A DNA stretch of 64,000 nt from Hoplostethus atlanticus (lineage: Eukaryota > Chordata > Actinopteri > Trachichthyiformes > Trachichthyidae). The notes under the pieces were generated by a model. That model ran no database searches and was not told the origin of the DNA. It saw nothing but the letters and a program-made list of their open reading frames with translations. This document shows positions 1 to 12,494 of the stretch, piece by piece. How positions within the stretch are numbered: the stretch's first letter is position 1; each line of letters starts with the position of its first letter. The stretch covers positions 354,501-418,500 of the forward strand of contig JAXDDX010000212.1 of the NCBI GenBank assembly GCA_034670405.1, written 5' to 3'. Position numbers and translations under genes: made by a program.

Positions 1-1628
1 TATGAAGAAATGGACCTGGATAATAGGCTATTGCCTGGAGCTGGGATGGAAATTGGCATCCGGGAAAAAACCAATGTGGATGGCACAGTGGGCTGGAAAG
101 GGACAATATGATAATAATTAATACATCACAACAAAATGAGCTTTGTTACAGTTGGCAAAACTGTCCATCTACATCATCACAAAATTGAAAGCATCACAGC
201 CTTCAATGTATAAACTGCATGACCAGGTATTACCCATCAGCTACTCGACTGTACTACTACTGTACTCCAGGGTAAGAAATTGACATTTTTGCCTCCTTGG
301 TCTGATTCTTAGGGGTGTTTTGGTCCATTTCACATGAATACACCAAAACTCAATTTGTACCACTAAGATTTCTTTCCCACTACTGTGAACTGGCATCGCC
401 TTACTCTGTTTCCAACCAGTCCACTGCTTGAGTGTTTTTTTACCATATTGGTTCTTGTATTTTTTGTTCACCCAGTGGTGCGAACATTTTCTACCGCTTT
501 CGGCTGCACACTCGGTTGTTTTATGATCAAACGCTGCTCTATTTTTCTCTCCCAGAAAGCACTGGAAAGAATCGCTGGTCAGAGGTGCCCACAAATCGCA
601 TACGGTGGCCTACGGGGTACAGTAGTCACATTTAATATTTAACAACTCAACTCAACAGAAACAAATTTGAACGGTGAAATGCAATTGGGGGGGGGGGGGC
701 ATGAGGATAGGGTCTTTTACTCAATGCTTGTATCGTAATACACACAGACTGTTCCACATAGGCAAAGGCATGCAGTGACCTCAGTGACCAGGTATCCCAT
801 TGGAAATGTATTTTCTTACTTTTTTGTCATGTATCACTCTGCGATGCAGCCAGGATGTGATGTGAGGCAGTGATACCCAATGGTAGGCAGCCTATAACAA
901 GAGCCTCTCTGTTATATAAAAGTACAGAGGTGATGCTGTGCCGCTCTACGGAGTGATTTATTGGATGACGTACATGGAAGAGTGGCGGTAAAGACAGGAG
1001 AGAGAGAGACCGAGTGATGAGAGAGAGGGTGACATGAAACAAAAGGTCACGGGTTAGATTCAAAGCTATAATGTCACGCAGTTGAGCCGGCACAATACAT
1101 CCAAAGATCTTAATCAATCCCTCCAGTTTTTCCATGATTCTTGTGGCCAAAAATGCTTGATTTTTTCTCAGCGGCCTTCAGTTTCAAGGCAATTTTTTAA
1201 CTTAATAGAAGAGGATTGTCTGTTCTTTACTAATATAAGCTGATTGCGGCTGTTTTCAGATTCAGTCTCCGTGTCTGAATTCTCCACTGCGTGTCATGTG
1301 CTACCTGCTGATGGGTTTTTTCACTATAATGAGTTTGAGAATGGATTATAATATCAGTGGGCTCAAAATTCTACTGTGGCTGCTGTTGCATTGAGTAGAC
1401 ACTGGAATAATTCTCACCGTAGAGCAAAAAAAATACACTTAATGCTGTAAAACACAAGTGATAGTAAAATTAACCAATCATGGAAATAAACATGGTGCTT
1501 GACATGCATCTGCGTTTGGGTTTCAGTATGGTTTGAATGTAGTTTGCTAAAATTGTCATGTGGCATGTTGATATTTTTTCACATACAGATTTGGGACAGC
1601 TACTTTGAAAGCTGAGCCTACTGAGTGG
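1..1628. other. Intergenic DNA, no gene recognised
   Basis: No exon, RNA gene or recognisable element was found here. The open frames are short and lack coding character. A run of about ten G lies near 689-699 and a short GA-rich stretch near 998-1027. The left end of the minisatellite-bearing element that follows could not be fixed. Confidence 0.5.
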
Positions 1629-2543
1629 CCTGCTATCACTCAACATAGTGTATGCTAAAGTGTTGGCATGGAGCCTACTATCACTCAACATAGTGTATGC
1701 TAAAGTGTTAGCATGGAGCCTGCTATCACTCAACATATTGCATGCTAAAATGTTAGCATGGAGCCTACTATCACTCAACATAGTGTATGCTAAAGTGTTA
1801 GCATGGAGCCTACTATCCCTCAACATAGTGTATGCTAAAGTGTTGGCATGGAGCCTACTATCACTCAACATAGTGTATGCTAAAGTGTTAGCATGGAGCC
1901 TGCTATCACTCAACATATTGTATGCTAAAGTGTTAGCATTGACTCTACTATCACTCAACATATTGCTTGCTAAAATGTTAGCATGGAGCCTACTATCACT
2001 CAACATAGTGTATGCTAAAGTGTTGGCATGGAGCCTACTATCCCTCAACATAGTGTATGCTAAAGTGTTAGCATGGAGCCTACTATCCCTCAACATAGTG
2101 TATGCTAAAGTGTTGGCATGGAGCCTACTATCACTCAACATAGTGTATGCTAAAGTGTTAGCATGGAGCCTACTATCCCTCAACATAGTGTATGCTAAAG
2201 TGTTGGCATGGAGCCTGCTATCACTCAACATATTGCATGCTAAATTGTTAGCAGAGCCTACTATCATTCACATACTCATACACTAACATAGTGTATGCTA
2301 AAGTGTTGGCATGGAGCCTACTATCACTCAACATAGTGTATGCTAAAGTGTTGGCATGGAGCCTACTATCCCTCAACATAGTGTATGCTAAAGTGTTGGC
2401 ATGGAGCCTACTATCACTCAACATAGTGTATGCTAAAGTGTTAGCATGGAGCCTACTATCACTCAACATAGTGTATGCTAAAGTGTTAGCATGGAGCCTA
2501 CTATCCCTCAACATAGTGTATGCTAAAGTGTTAGCATGGAGCA
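1629..2543. repeat. 45-bp minisatellite, about 20 copies
   Basis: A tandem array whose unit is 45 bp, an exact multiple of three, so both strands stay open for over 200 codons. These reading frames are repeat artefacts, not genes. Each unit contains the small inverted repeat ATGCTAA-AGTG-TTAGCAT. Units differ by a few substitutions (TATCACT/TATCCCT, GTTAGC/GTTGGC). The array is briefly interrupted near 2250-2290. The same unit recurs in opposite orientation near 40.6 kb and 42.6 kb, and the right flank here (to about 2665) resembles the flanks of those copies. Confidence 0.9.
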
Positions 2544-2668
2544 CTGGAGCCAATAATCTACTGGAGACACATGGATGATTTTGGTGCCTACTGTATGTTT
2601 TCTTCGTTTAACGGATGCGATGGTCATCAGGACAGTCTCCAAAAACTTTGTGTATTCCTTTTACTTCC
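2544..2668. mobile_element. Right flank of a minisatellite-bearing TTAA-type element (copy 1)
   Basis: After the array the sequence runs through 'actggagccaataatctactgg', 'atgattttggtgcctac' and 'cagtctccaaaaactttgtgtattcctttta'. Matching segments flank the arrays at 40.5-41.0 kb and 42.4-42.96 kb, so the array is part of a dispersed element rather than an isolated satellite. The terminal TATTCCTTTTA corresponds to the inverted repeat TTAAAGGAATACA of the other copies. The left terminus was not identified. Confidence 0.55.
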
Positions 2669-2987
2669 GAGTCAGCACAATTGTTGGCGTGAGAGATATT
2701 CATGTCGCTCAAGAGCAGGTGGCAGGAGGCCCTGATCGAATTACTGCACTGATCACATTGTGTCTCATAGTGATGGCATTATATGATTCCACTAACCGCA
2801 TTATACAACCACAATTACACTAAAGAGAGAGACAGACAGACAGACAGAGGAAGGGAGAGGCTGCCATGGTGAAATAATTCAATAAAAACAGAAGAAGAAT
2901 GTGAAAACAATCTTTAACAGTGAACCAGTCATACCTGGTGTCTTGTGTCGAATGTTACTGATCAAGCCAGAGCTATGGGACCACTGG

Positions 2988-3022
<35 letters not shown>

Positions 3023-3115
3023 GCATGTACAAAAAACACACAGACATGCACACGCACAGTTTTCTTACAGTAGTCCATAGTGGTTCCTGATTACTTCCTG
3101 TCTGCTTGCCACACA

Positions 3116-3153
<38 letters not shown>

Positions 3154-3450
3154 TGCATACACACCCTTTAACACGGCAGTTAAATATTGAGGGTAATTAG
3201 CTGAAGGCACTCCTCTGGCTGATAATAAATAATTTGAGTGTTTATCTAGTCCAGCTGAGAAGCCATAGCGCTCATGGGAGTTGTTGTTCCGCCCATTGTG
3301 TGTGTGTGTGCGTGCGTGCGCGTGCGTGTTCTCCATACACTGACAGGCGGCCACACTAGTACAGTTCCTAAGTGCATGTGACTAGGTCACCATGACAACT
3401 GAAATCCTTTGGGCATGCTGAGAGCACAGTGACGTCACTGGCTCTTGCGC

Positions 3451-3481
<31 letters not shown>

Positions 3482-4301
3482 GCACTTGGTGAATTAACTG
3501 TTGCAGAAGCAGTGGGAGCACACACTCCTTGAGAAACAGAGAAGCAGTGGAGGAAAAGGAAAGGAGAAAGGGAGAGCGAGTGGAAAGAGGAACAATTAAC
3601 ACAGAAACAAAGAGGAGGAAAATAAAAAGATGCATTAGACGCAGAAAGGGTGTAATTACTCCAGCTCTATTTTAGTTTCTGCCAGATGCCCTAACCCGTC
3701 TTATCCCCATCCCTTTCAACATCGATTTCTGAGCTGCGTGTTTGAGCAAGTGGAGGCGAGCTTGTGTGTGTGCTTTGCTTGTATGTCTCTATATAGCTCT
3801 GATTCCATCCAACTGTAAAGGCAATTTCACACAAACTTTGGAAATGACTCAAGAAAAAATAAAATGTGAATTAGCTGCGTTTCCACCCGCCAGTAAAAGT
3901 CTTTCGAGAGCTGATTGCAATTTTTTCCCCCCGTTTTTTAGTGTTAGCTAATGTTGGATGTATTTCATGCTTTCTGATGACAAAAACAATCTAATGTACC
4001 AACTAATGGTCACTTGCCAAGCCTGCATCACTTATTTGGACAAATGTGTTTCCATTGCTATGTATCGCATCATTTCAAGTGTAAAAGCTCTTTTCGCAAC
4101 ATTGAGGATGTTTGGTCAAATTTTTGCTGTGTCCATTCGACGTTTCTAATTCAGGACATCACAATATGAAAAAAAAAGAAGTTATGTTTACGAATGTCTC
4201 TCGTGTGGTTGTTTGCATGGGCGCCTGCATTCCTGTGTGCGTTCCTGCCTGAATGCATGCATGCAAACCTGAGAGTTTGTATTTCTGTGCGTATATGTAT
4301 G

Positions 4302-4342
<41 letters not shown>

Positions 4343-6862
4343 TCATTGGTCATATCACAGTGCCGGCAGACGCTCAATGCTCTTTCCTCTCCCATGAATA
4401 ATGAAGGGGGAGCATTGATAACCGCTATCTTTCATTTAGCCACTACACTAGATTGTATTGACGAAACCTCACACACTCACATGCATGCACATGCACACAC
4501 AAGATACACAAATACACACATACACACACACAACGCTCACAGTGACATTTTCCACTGTTAAAGCCAGACAGACGGTATTGATCGGGCTGAGGCGGGAATT
4601 CTCGACGCAGATCCATGGGAAAAAGTTTCACCACAATTCCCAAGCTGACAGAGTCATTCATCACTCACTTCCTGGTTGTAGCCCTAATGAGCTTCCCAGT
4701 ACAATGAAGTGTGCATCCTATTTGGTGTGTGTGTGTGTGTGTGATTAGAGATGTGAAAGTATTGACAGTAGCCCACGCTTTGGTACATACTCCATGTGTT
4801 TTGTTCATACTCCCTAGGCTGTGGATGTGTTTGCCCTATGAAATGAACCAAAAATGGATGCAGAGATATTTTTTGCAAGTAAAAAGTAAAAACGTCTTTC
4901 TTCTCATGTAGCTTCTGTATAACTGCAGATATGCTATATATATAATATGTTACATTCTATTCACGCTGCTCGTTATGTATTTAATGAGGGAAAGGTCATT
5001 TTGAAAAGTGTCACCGTGTTTTTGTCTTAATTATGAGACAAACTCCCACACGGTGCTCTTTTACCGGTTACTCTTCTTTGTAGTGTTGTGCTCATATTGG
5101 GCAGCGGCTCAGCGCTTTCATCTCATTGTAATGTAAAATGAGGCACTCTCTCGGGATTCATTACTCGCGGGCGGGCAGCGCATTAACAAAATATTAACAA
5201 TTCTGAAAAGCCACTTCAGACAAAAGCATTCGAACATCCTTTCTGAGAACTTAATTGAATGATTTTGGTTTAAAAGTGCACGGCATGTGTGATTCTTACA
5301 ATAAACTATACTCAAACAGTGGCATTAATCATTTGCCCGATTTCCCCCCCTAGGGGATCATAAAAGTTTCATCACAGTTTATCTTGCCTAACGCTACTTC
5401 CACTGGGCACAAGCCGGCAAGCCCTCTCCATGCTTTAGCTTGAATTTCATCTTATAGTTTTTATAATCGTAATGGAAAGCAAAGGTCAAGTCACATCAGG
5501 GAGCATTCAGGGCTGATGTTCCCTCTAAGCCGGTGAGTTTGGTGACCTACGTCTCATTTATTACACTGACCAAGTAATAATATCTGGTCATTGCTCCACT
5601 TTGCAATAGCTGAAGGTTTCACTGAATTGACGCCCCTGCTGTGTGGTTTGTCGATTTACTCTACAAGCAGTAACAGTGGAGCAAGAGTATTGACTCATCT
5701 ATGTACGTATTAAATCCTGAGACAGCCATTCTTAAAGGGTCAACAGGTCAAGTACTGCCCCATAGTACAAAATGACCATAATATAGCTGCAGGGGTTGAT
5801 AAGCTTGTTGATCAATACCAATGACAATTACTTTTCAGTCCAATTTCACTTTCCATATTCCGTTCTGTTCCATGCTTTTGTTTTTGAACAAAAACTGCCC
5901 ATTGGCATTTCAATACCCCTCACCCATTTTGTTCAGCAATGGAGGAGCGGAGCTACTTCTGAACAACCGGCAAAAACAAAAACCTCTTTACTTGTTTCTG
6001 TTGGATCCCTGCTCTAGCTAGCTTACTCCCCCCTGTTGTGAAGATGTGACTTTGTTTGTTGTGTCAGGCCAATATATGTTCTTGTACGTTCCTGTGTCCT
6101 CCGTGACGCGTTTGAAGTAATATCTAGCGGTCAAAGTACGATTCCAAAGCAGTCTCTGGTTGAGACTGAAAGAACAGCTGTGTGTCTTAATTGATTACTT
6201 GACGTCAAGCAGCCCAGTTCAAACTGTCAGGATGATTCTCCCTGTTTGCTCTGGTCCGTCCTCTCCAAGACAACTTGGGAAGGACTTTCTCCACAAGGAC
6301 ACAAGTACCGACTTGGCATTCTTGGACTTGATATTTAGCCAAGTGCAGGAGGAGACAACTTCTGGTCACCTATAGAGGTTGATAAAGGTCATAGATTACT
6401 TTACCCCTTTAACAATTGCATCATCCAAAAAAGAAATCAGGACAGAGGCAGCTCTAAAAGCTCTCACTGAGGGGACGTATGAAACATTTCCTTGAAGGGT
6501 TTTTCATGCAAACGACTTGGTTCTTAATTTAAATTCTAAAGTCTTTCCCAACAAGAGATATGTCATTTTCTCCCACAGAGGTACAGACACAATGTTTGTC
6601 ACAAGCTCTGTCAGTGATTCTCCATTAGTGGACTTTGTTCCTCTGGTGAAACCTTCGCAGGCTTTCAGTCGTAAAAAACAACAACAGTTTCTCAGTGTGT
6701 TGTAGTGATGTTTGCTGTAGCTACTCTTTTTCTGTCTCTTTCTATCTGTCTCTCTACGTCGGTCTCCCTCCCACGTGTTCTTTCTATCTTTCCATGTCAC
6801 TCGTTCTTTCTCTTAGTGTCTTTATTTCTCACATACATCTCTTTATCATATTTATTCCTTTC
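2669..6862. other. Intergenic DNA with CA/GT microsatellites
   Basis: No gene was recognised. The stretch holds CA or GT runs at about 2991-3020, 3117-3150, 3453-3480, 4302-4340 and 4724-4742, plus pyrimidine-rich DNA at 6720-6840. The segment 4970-5300 is unusually free of simple repeats and has TAAT-type homeodomain motifs. It could be a regulatory element, but only alignment to other fish would show this. Confidence 0.45.
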
Positions 6863-7727
6863 AAGGTGCTACATGTAGCATTTTAAAATAGCATATTGTG
6901 GCAGCTGGGAGGAGGGTGGGGTGAGGCTTAACTTGGATCCAAGGGAGAGTTGAGTCGGTGGACTGACTCTACCCTGGATCCGGGACCGGCTCCGGCCAAT
7001 TAAGCCTGATTGCAGCCGGGCCCTTTTTAACCTGTGTGTGAATGTGGGACTGTGAGAGAGCGCGCCAGTGTGAGAGGCTGGCGGGATGTATTAAAGTCTG
7101 CAGGAGACGGTGTCGCGTCAAGCCGGACTGTACGGGGAGAGACGAGCCAGCAGCAGCCGTGCCCAAGCGAGGTCCACGGCGGGGTTGCCGGGACGGAGGC
7201 GAGGGCGCGAGACGGAGTGGGAGAGCGGCCGTCGAGGCGGCGACGGCGACCTGCCAAGCTCCGGAGGATGCAGCCGGGTGCAGCCTGGAAGGGCTGGCCA
7301 GTCGGGGTTGGGGCGGGACGCCCCTGGAAGCCCGATGGACTGGACCAGCCTTGGTGCTCCGCGGCTGACCTGGGAGGGAGGAGACGCGCGCCGGGGAAGA
7401 CGGCGCTCTTCACTGCCGTCAACGCCGGGCCGGGTTTATATTGCGGGTTAGCAAATAAAACGGCCTGCTGGCCAGTTAACTCTCCCCCTGCCTATGTCTC
7501 TGTCTGTCACGGACCCCGGTACTGTGGCGAGCCCGCCACACATATATTTATATATAATAGCATCCATAGTTATCAGGTCTTATGTTTCTTTTAAAATGGA
7601 GCGACGTGGGTAGGGAAGGGGTGGGGTGACATGTAGCAACATCTTCTTTGCAACAGGAAGCGATGGGGTTTATGGGAAATGTGGTTTTAATTTTCAGAAA
7701 CGCAAAATGCTACATGTTAGCACCTTT
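6863..7727. mobile_element. MITE split by a solo LTR
   Basis: The two ends are inverted copies of each other. The left end reads AAGGTGCTACATGTAGCATTTT (6863-6884) and the right end AAAATGCTACATGTTAGCACCTTTAA (7704-7729). Without the inserted LTR the element would be about 220 bp. A related element with ends TTAAAGGTGCAACGTGTAGCATTT and AAATGATACCTGTAGCACCTCTAA lies at 12511-12929. There is no coding capacity, which fits a non-autonomous DNA transposon. The superfamily is not assigned. Confidence 0.65.
6892..7545. mobile_element. Solo LTR with 5-bp target duplication (CATAT)
   Basis: A GC-rich 644-bp block (6897-7540) begins TGTGGC and ends GCCACA, the TG...CA pattern of retrotransposon LTRs with a six-base terminal inverted repeat. 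It is flanked by the direct repeat CATAT (6892-6896 and 7541-7545), a 5-bp target duplication typical of Ty3/Gypsy and retroviral integrases. An AATAAA-type signal (caaataaaac) lies near 7452. No internal gag or pol is present, so the copy is a solo LTR left by LTR-LTR recombination. Open frames of 100-190 codons inside it reflect GC richness. The flanking AT-rich DNA contrasts sharply in base composition. Confidence 0.8.
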
Positions 7728-8550
7728 AATTCACTGTGCTAACATTTTTACATGACATTCCTTCTCCCCCCGTGTGTGTGTGTGTGTGTTTGTACATTAT
7801 CATTGTCAAATGTGTATGTCTTTGATTATAACCCTGTTAGTGGGCCTAACATCAAGTACTGTATGCTGGCCTGCCAGTCCGTCAGACAGTCAGTAAGCCG
7901 GTCATTTCATCTCCCAACCAGTTGACCAGTCAACCAGCGCAGCAGGCACTAACCAAGCTAGCAAGCCAGTCAGCTAGCCAAATGAGCAGCCTTTCTGACA
8001 TCATAATACAGATCGTTACCGTCTATAAAGGCTTTGATCATACAGAACGTCATTAGGATGTAACTGAGACTATTGATTATTATTATTATTGATAAGGCTC
8101 TCGTTTTGGAAGAAGATTATAGATTATTTTATGACAAATGACTCAGATAGTGGTATCTTGAAAAGGACAAAAATGAACTAATATATGACAGTGCATGCAG
8201 TGCATGTGTGTTCTTTGTTTTGTTTGTATATATATTTGTTACAATTATTAGGTGTGGTTATACAGTAAAAATGAGGGTAAGAGAATGGTGATTTACAAAA
8301 GTGGTCGATATTGGTGGGTGATCATTAATGAACTCTCAGCCTATAGAGTGATATGTGCTAAAAACTGAAACATCACTTTGAAAAGCCTTGACTTACAACA
8401 TGTTGCAACTGATAATGTAATGTAATGTAACTGGTGGATAATGTAATAATGGGTCAAAATAATAAGTAAATAAATAAATAATAAAATGCCCCTGTAAATT
8501 GAACGTGTAATTAAACCAGACAATGTAATAATAATAATAATAATTTAAAA
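7728..8550. other. Intergenic AT-rich DNA
   Basis: No gene was seen. It contains a short GT run near 7773-7790, a CCAG/AGCC-rich stretch at 7868-7980 and ATT/AAT trinucleotide runs near 8075-8090 and 8525-8545. Confidence 0.5.
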
Positions 8551-8553
8551 AAA

Positions 8554-9664
8554 CATTTTTCGATTGCTTTGACTCATTTTGCACAGCAGAATTTCAATGT
8601 ACAAAACTCAAAATGCAAAGTGCCAAACTGACTTTCAAAATTCATCCTCTAAGACACTACATCCTATGCTGACATACAAAGTGCAAAACTCTAAATCATA
8701 TCTCCATCCTCAGAGTACAGCCACCTAACATTACAACAATGTTCAAATGCTTATTACTACAAACGCAGATCACTGAATCAGTTCATCAGGTGTTTGTAGT
8801 CATGTCTCATCACTTCCAGCAACCTTGCCCAGGTTAGTAGCATTGCAACACAATTGATAATCTCTTCACCAAAACATAAAAGGTTGCTTAGAAACCTGAA
8901 TGGCAGTTTCTGACAACATGGAGCCGATGAGGTTGGCAATGAAGGACGGGGTCGTCGACGGGGTCGCGGTCATGGCCAAGCAGTCAGAAGGCATGCAGTT
9001 GTGTCAAATGAAATTAGAGCCACTGTGATCCACCATGTTGTAAACAGAGGTCTAAGAAGAAGATTTTACCAACGCTGCCTTGTGAATGAAGATATCAGAT
9101 GCGACGTACATGAAATTCTGTGGCCAAATGCAGCAGAGAGGCAAAATGCTGCTGAAGCACTGAAATGCATTTATGTTTTTTTTTACTGTAAAATACAGTT
9201 GAGTTTACTGCATTACTGTATGATTTCTTTCATATACAGTAATCTACTGTAATCTAATATTTTGTTTGTCTTCCATAAAAACACAAGCTATATATATATA
9301 TACTTCAGTCTATCATAGGGGATCACAGGGATGCTTGCTGTACTTCATTTGAAGTACTTATGAGTAAATGACTCTTGCATAGTCTTTTTTGATGACAATT
9401 ATTTAGTGTTTGACAGCATTATTTGATAATGGCCATTGTATTTGAAAATGCACCAATAATTAAACTTCAACGATGAACATATCCAAAGTTCTGGTGCTAT
9501 GATAAACTTTTGCATATAATATTCTCTCATTTGACACCGGTATTTTTATTTTGCATGCTATATTGGATTTTGAACCCAAAATGAGCAGTATAGCATTCTG
9601 TGTTAAGAGTTTTGCACATTGAAAATCTGTTGTGCAAATTGAATCAAAGCAATCGAAAAAAAAC
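8554..9664 (+). mobile_element. Decayed TIR DNA transposon, Tc1/mariner-like
   Basis: Long imperfect terminal inverted repeats of about 50 bp mark the ends. The left end (8554-8607) carries TTTTTCGATTGCTTTGA and CAATGTACAAAACT. The right end (9608-9664) reads the same on the other strand (TTTCGATTGCTTTGATTC, CAATGTGCAAAACT). Inside, 8940-9165 encodes a Gly/Arg-rich stretch followed by VSNEIRATVIHHVVNRGL, which resembles the N-terminal helix-turn-helix of Tc1/mariner (DDE_3) transposases of fish. The catalytic domain is absent, so the copy is non-autonomous. The family assignment rests on memory of the motif. Target-site duplications were not resolved. Confidence 0.6.
9001..9177 (+). pseudogene. 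Transposase N-terminal fragment
   Basis: Open frame whose first 60 residues look like the DNA-binding domain of a Tc1/mariner-type transposase (NEIRATVIHHVVNRGL, later NAAERQNAAEAL). It starts with GTG in the displayed frame, and the frame continues upstream through an Arg/Gly-rich tract. It ends without any DDE catalytic region. It lies within the TIR element at 8554-9664 and is a relic. Confidence 0.5.
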
Positions 9665-9669
9665 CTGTA

Positions 9670-11729
9670 ATGGATTGAGGTGGAATTATGTGTGTGGTGT
9701 TGTAATGATCTGGCACTGTGTTAACCTGGGCTTAAATGTTCAGGTGTTTTATGCTTTCTGGTGATCCCTATGAGGTTATGAGGGTAACTATCTCTCTCTC
9801 GCTCTCTCTCGCTCTGCCTAATGCCCCCTTTTAAAATTAATGAATTACCAGTTCATCATTTATTCATACTGGTGGGATTGGTTCACTTCCCAGTCCGCCC
9901 CGAGCTGATAATAAAGCCGATTGAAACGCATTCAAGGACTGTAACTTCTGGTTCGTTCAGTTATTACCATTTATTACCTATAATCTCCTAGGAACTGCCA
10001 TGCCACTGCCACTGCCAATTCCAAGCCAGCAATAATGTAGAGTCAAAACAACCTTGTAATTGCTTGCTGAATTGTTCCAGGGTGGACAGGGTGGACGTAA
10101 CTCTTGTTACAAGTTGTTTTTCTGGCCATAGGAAAGATATAACAATGTAATTACGTTACTTTTTTCTGTAAAAATCCAAGCGCCTTATCAGTCTAGTTCA
10201 GAAGCCTGGCCCCTCCCCCCTCATTGAGCCGCCGTAGATTCTCTCCATTCACCCCAATTAAGTTTTGGAGTCGGTAGGAAAGTTTTCTCCGAGCACAGGA
10301 AGTGACGAATCCAAACATACGAGCCGAACGCACACAGCTCTGAAAGAGCAGTGACGAGCTAGCGCCTTGGCTATTGCTACAGAAAGCTAAGGGTAAGCTA
10401 AGTCCTCAAAAATACAAACAGTTACCTCTCGCTGCCACTGGGGGCCGCCAACGACTACATTACAGAAAGCTACTTAATGCAGTAACTCATTAACTTTCAC
10501 TCTGAGTACATTTTAAATTATATACTTTTCACTTTCACTTGAGTAGAATCTTACACCAGTAATTTTAAGTGAAGCTCTTATGTTTCAGCAGAGTAACAGC
10601 ACTTTTACTTGAAGATATTTTGGTAGTTTTTCCACCCCTGAATTTAATAACTTATTGATGCAAAAGAGAAAGAAGATTGGGCTATTAGCTGTAACCCTCT
10701 TATCCTGTTCATTACAATGTTAACAAATGAAGACATGAAAGAAAGAAACATTCACACACATTCAAGACCAAAAAAGTGGTTAGGTGGAAAACTGGAGTTT
10801 ACGTCATTAAGATTTATTTAAGTCATCTTAAAAGGGTGTTTTTAACTGAGTCGAGGTGGGTTTGCCTTCCTCTACATCCCTGTTCATCCCTCTATTCAAC
10901 TAATTTTTCATCGATTGACAGTTTGACGTACATATTTGTTCACTTCTGAGCTGATCTGAAGTCACTGAATGTGTTTTCAGGCTTACGGTATCCCAAACAC
11001 CACCTCATATTCCAGTGAAAGGTTGTGTTTGGGATAAGCCACCTGTACATACAGTTCTTATCCCAAGCACTAATATCCCTGTATACACAAATAATCTTTC
11101 AAATATTACCATGGCAACTGAACTTAAACAGACAGGTAGAGGGTATACTGCCTCAGTATATGCTGTAGAATGCGCATACTAGCTGTATCACATAGAACCC
11201 ATTTATTTAATCTTAAACATCTTGATGTTGATTGCAAGTCATATTGTGAAAAGTGTGTGCCGTTTTGGTTTGCTGTCGAACTAAACGCCATGTGACCTTC
11301 ACATACACCAGCTCATCAACGGAATATTTCACGGTCCTCGGTAGTAACAGGCAATTAGTGTGTATGTGTGATCAGAAATGCAAACCCGATCCCCAGATCT
11401 GCACTCGTACTGCTGGGACTCTTGACAAATATTGACTGTAGACTAGACCGGATGGCTTCAAAAACAACAAGAAATCCAAACGCCCACCCTTCCACTGATG
11501 CAGCCTTCTAACAAGCTCATCAGCAATACAGACCACAGCTCCAATCATGGCCTGTTTAAAAGTAAACAATTGCGGGAATATTTGTGTATCCGTAAGCATA
11601 CAGAGACATTAAGAAATGGATAAGGTCCATTTTGCTCTCGGCATGGAATAACTCCATCACCCAGCTGATCTCCCCCTAGTTTCCCTCCCCTTTCTGTCTC
11701 CGTATTTCCTTCCTCTAATCTTCTATCGA

Positions 11730-11779
<50 letters not shown>

Positions 11780-12120
11780 GGCCCTGAGGAAATGGTGATG
11801 GTTAATGGCTGCCCCCTCCTGATGCCGGTGGAGTCCATGCAATCATAGATCCATCTGCAAGGGAAAAGCTCTCATCATGGCAACTCCCTACCCTGAGACT
11901 GCGCTACCTGACCCCTCCAATAGGGGGTGAAGTTGCTAAGAGAAGGGGAGTGAGGCTGAGGCAAGCTTGCCAGTAAAAGAAAAAGAAAATCACCCAAACC
12001 ATGTAGTGTACCCTTTCTCCAAGGCAGGGGGGAGGGCCTAGATTTTGAGATTTAATTTATTTTATTTTTTTTCTGTTTCTGCCATTTTCGCAACAAATTT
12101 GCGCTTATTCGCTTTAAGAG
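9670..12120. other. Upstream flank of smpd3, no gene recognised
   Basis: This stretch probably includes the smpd3 promoter or non-coding first exon, but neither can be placed from sequence alone. Visible items are CT/GCTCTC runs near 9794-9815, a pure CT tract at 11730-11777, and a segment at 10200-10450 with moderate CpG content that could be a promoter or a MITE remnant. Confidence 0.4.
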
Positions 12121-12192
12121 TGCATGTGGGCGTGGACGGTGCGTGTGAGGTGAGGGAGTAAGTGATAGTGAGAGAGAGAAAGAAGGAAAGCG

Positions 12193-12494
12193 ATGGTCCT
12201 CCACACCTCCCCCTACCCCAGTGCCTGTCTGCACTTTCTGGATGGCTTGTCGTGGAGCCTGGTGTTCCCGTGCTACTGGTTGCTGGACCGCCTCCTGGCC
12301 TCCTGCGTGGCCACCTCGCTGGAGAAGCGCCGGCGCTCCCAGGACCCCTGCTCCTTCCTCACTCTGTGTGTCCTGATCGCCGCTCCCCTCTACCTGCTCC
12401 TCCTCCTCGCCTCCCTGCCCTTCGCCCTGCTGGGCTTCCTCCTCTGGGCTCCTCTGCAGGCCATCCGCCAGCCCTACCTCTACACCTACCGCAG
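12193..12494 (+). CDS. smpd3: smpd3 coding exon 1 (membrane hairpins)
   Basis: Encodes residues 1-100 plus two bases of codon 101. It starts [19 protein letters not shown], matching the family N-terminus. Two hydrophobic segments (about 12-39 and 57-88) correspond to the membrane-inserted hairpins, separated by a basic EKRRR patch and DPCS, where mammalian enzymes are palmitoylated. The exon ends at tacacctaccgcag|gttagt. A MITE begins 17 bases after the exon end. Confidence 0.95.

Noticed and set aside
1470-2578. Repeat proteins built on YAKVLAWSLLSLNIV or LHANTLAYTMLSDSR units
   Set aside because: The unit is 45 bp, so tandem repetition keeps frames open on both strands. The array is part of a dispersed element also found twice elsewhere.
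6969-7594. GC-rich overlapping frames of 108-186 codons
   Set aside because: They lie inside the solo LTR, overlap each other on both strands and show no protein family. Base composition explains them.
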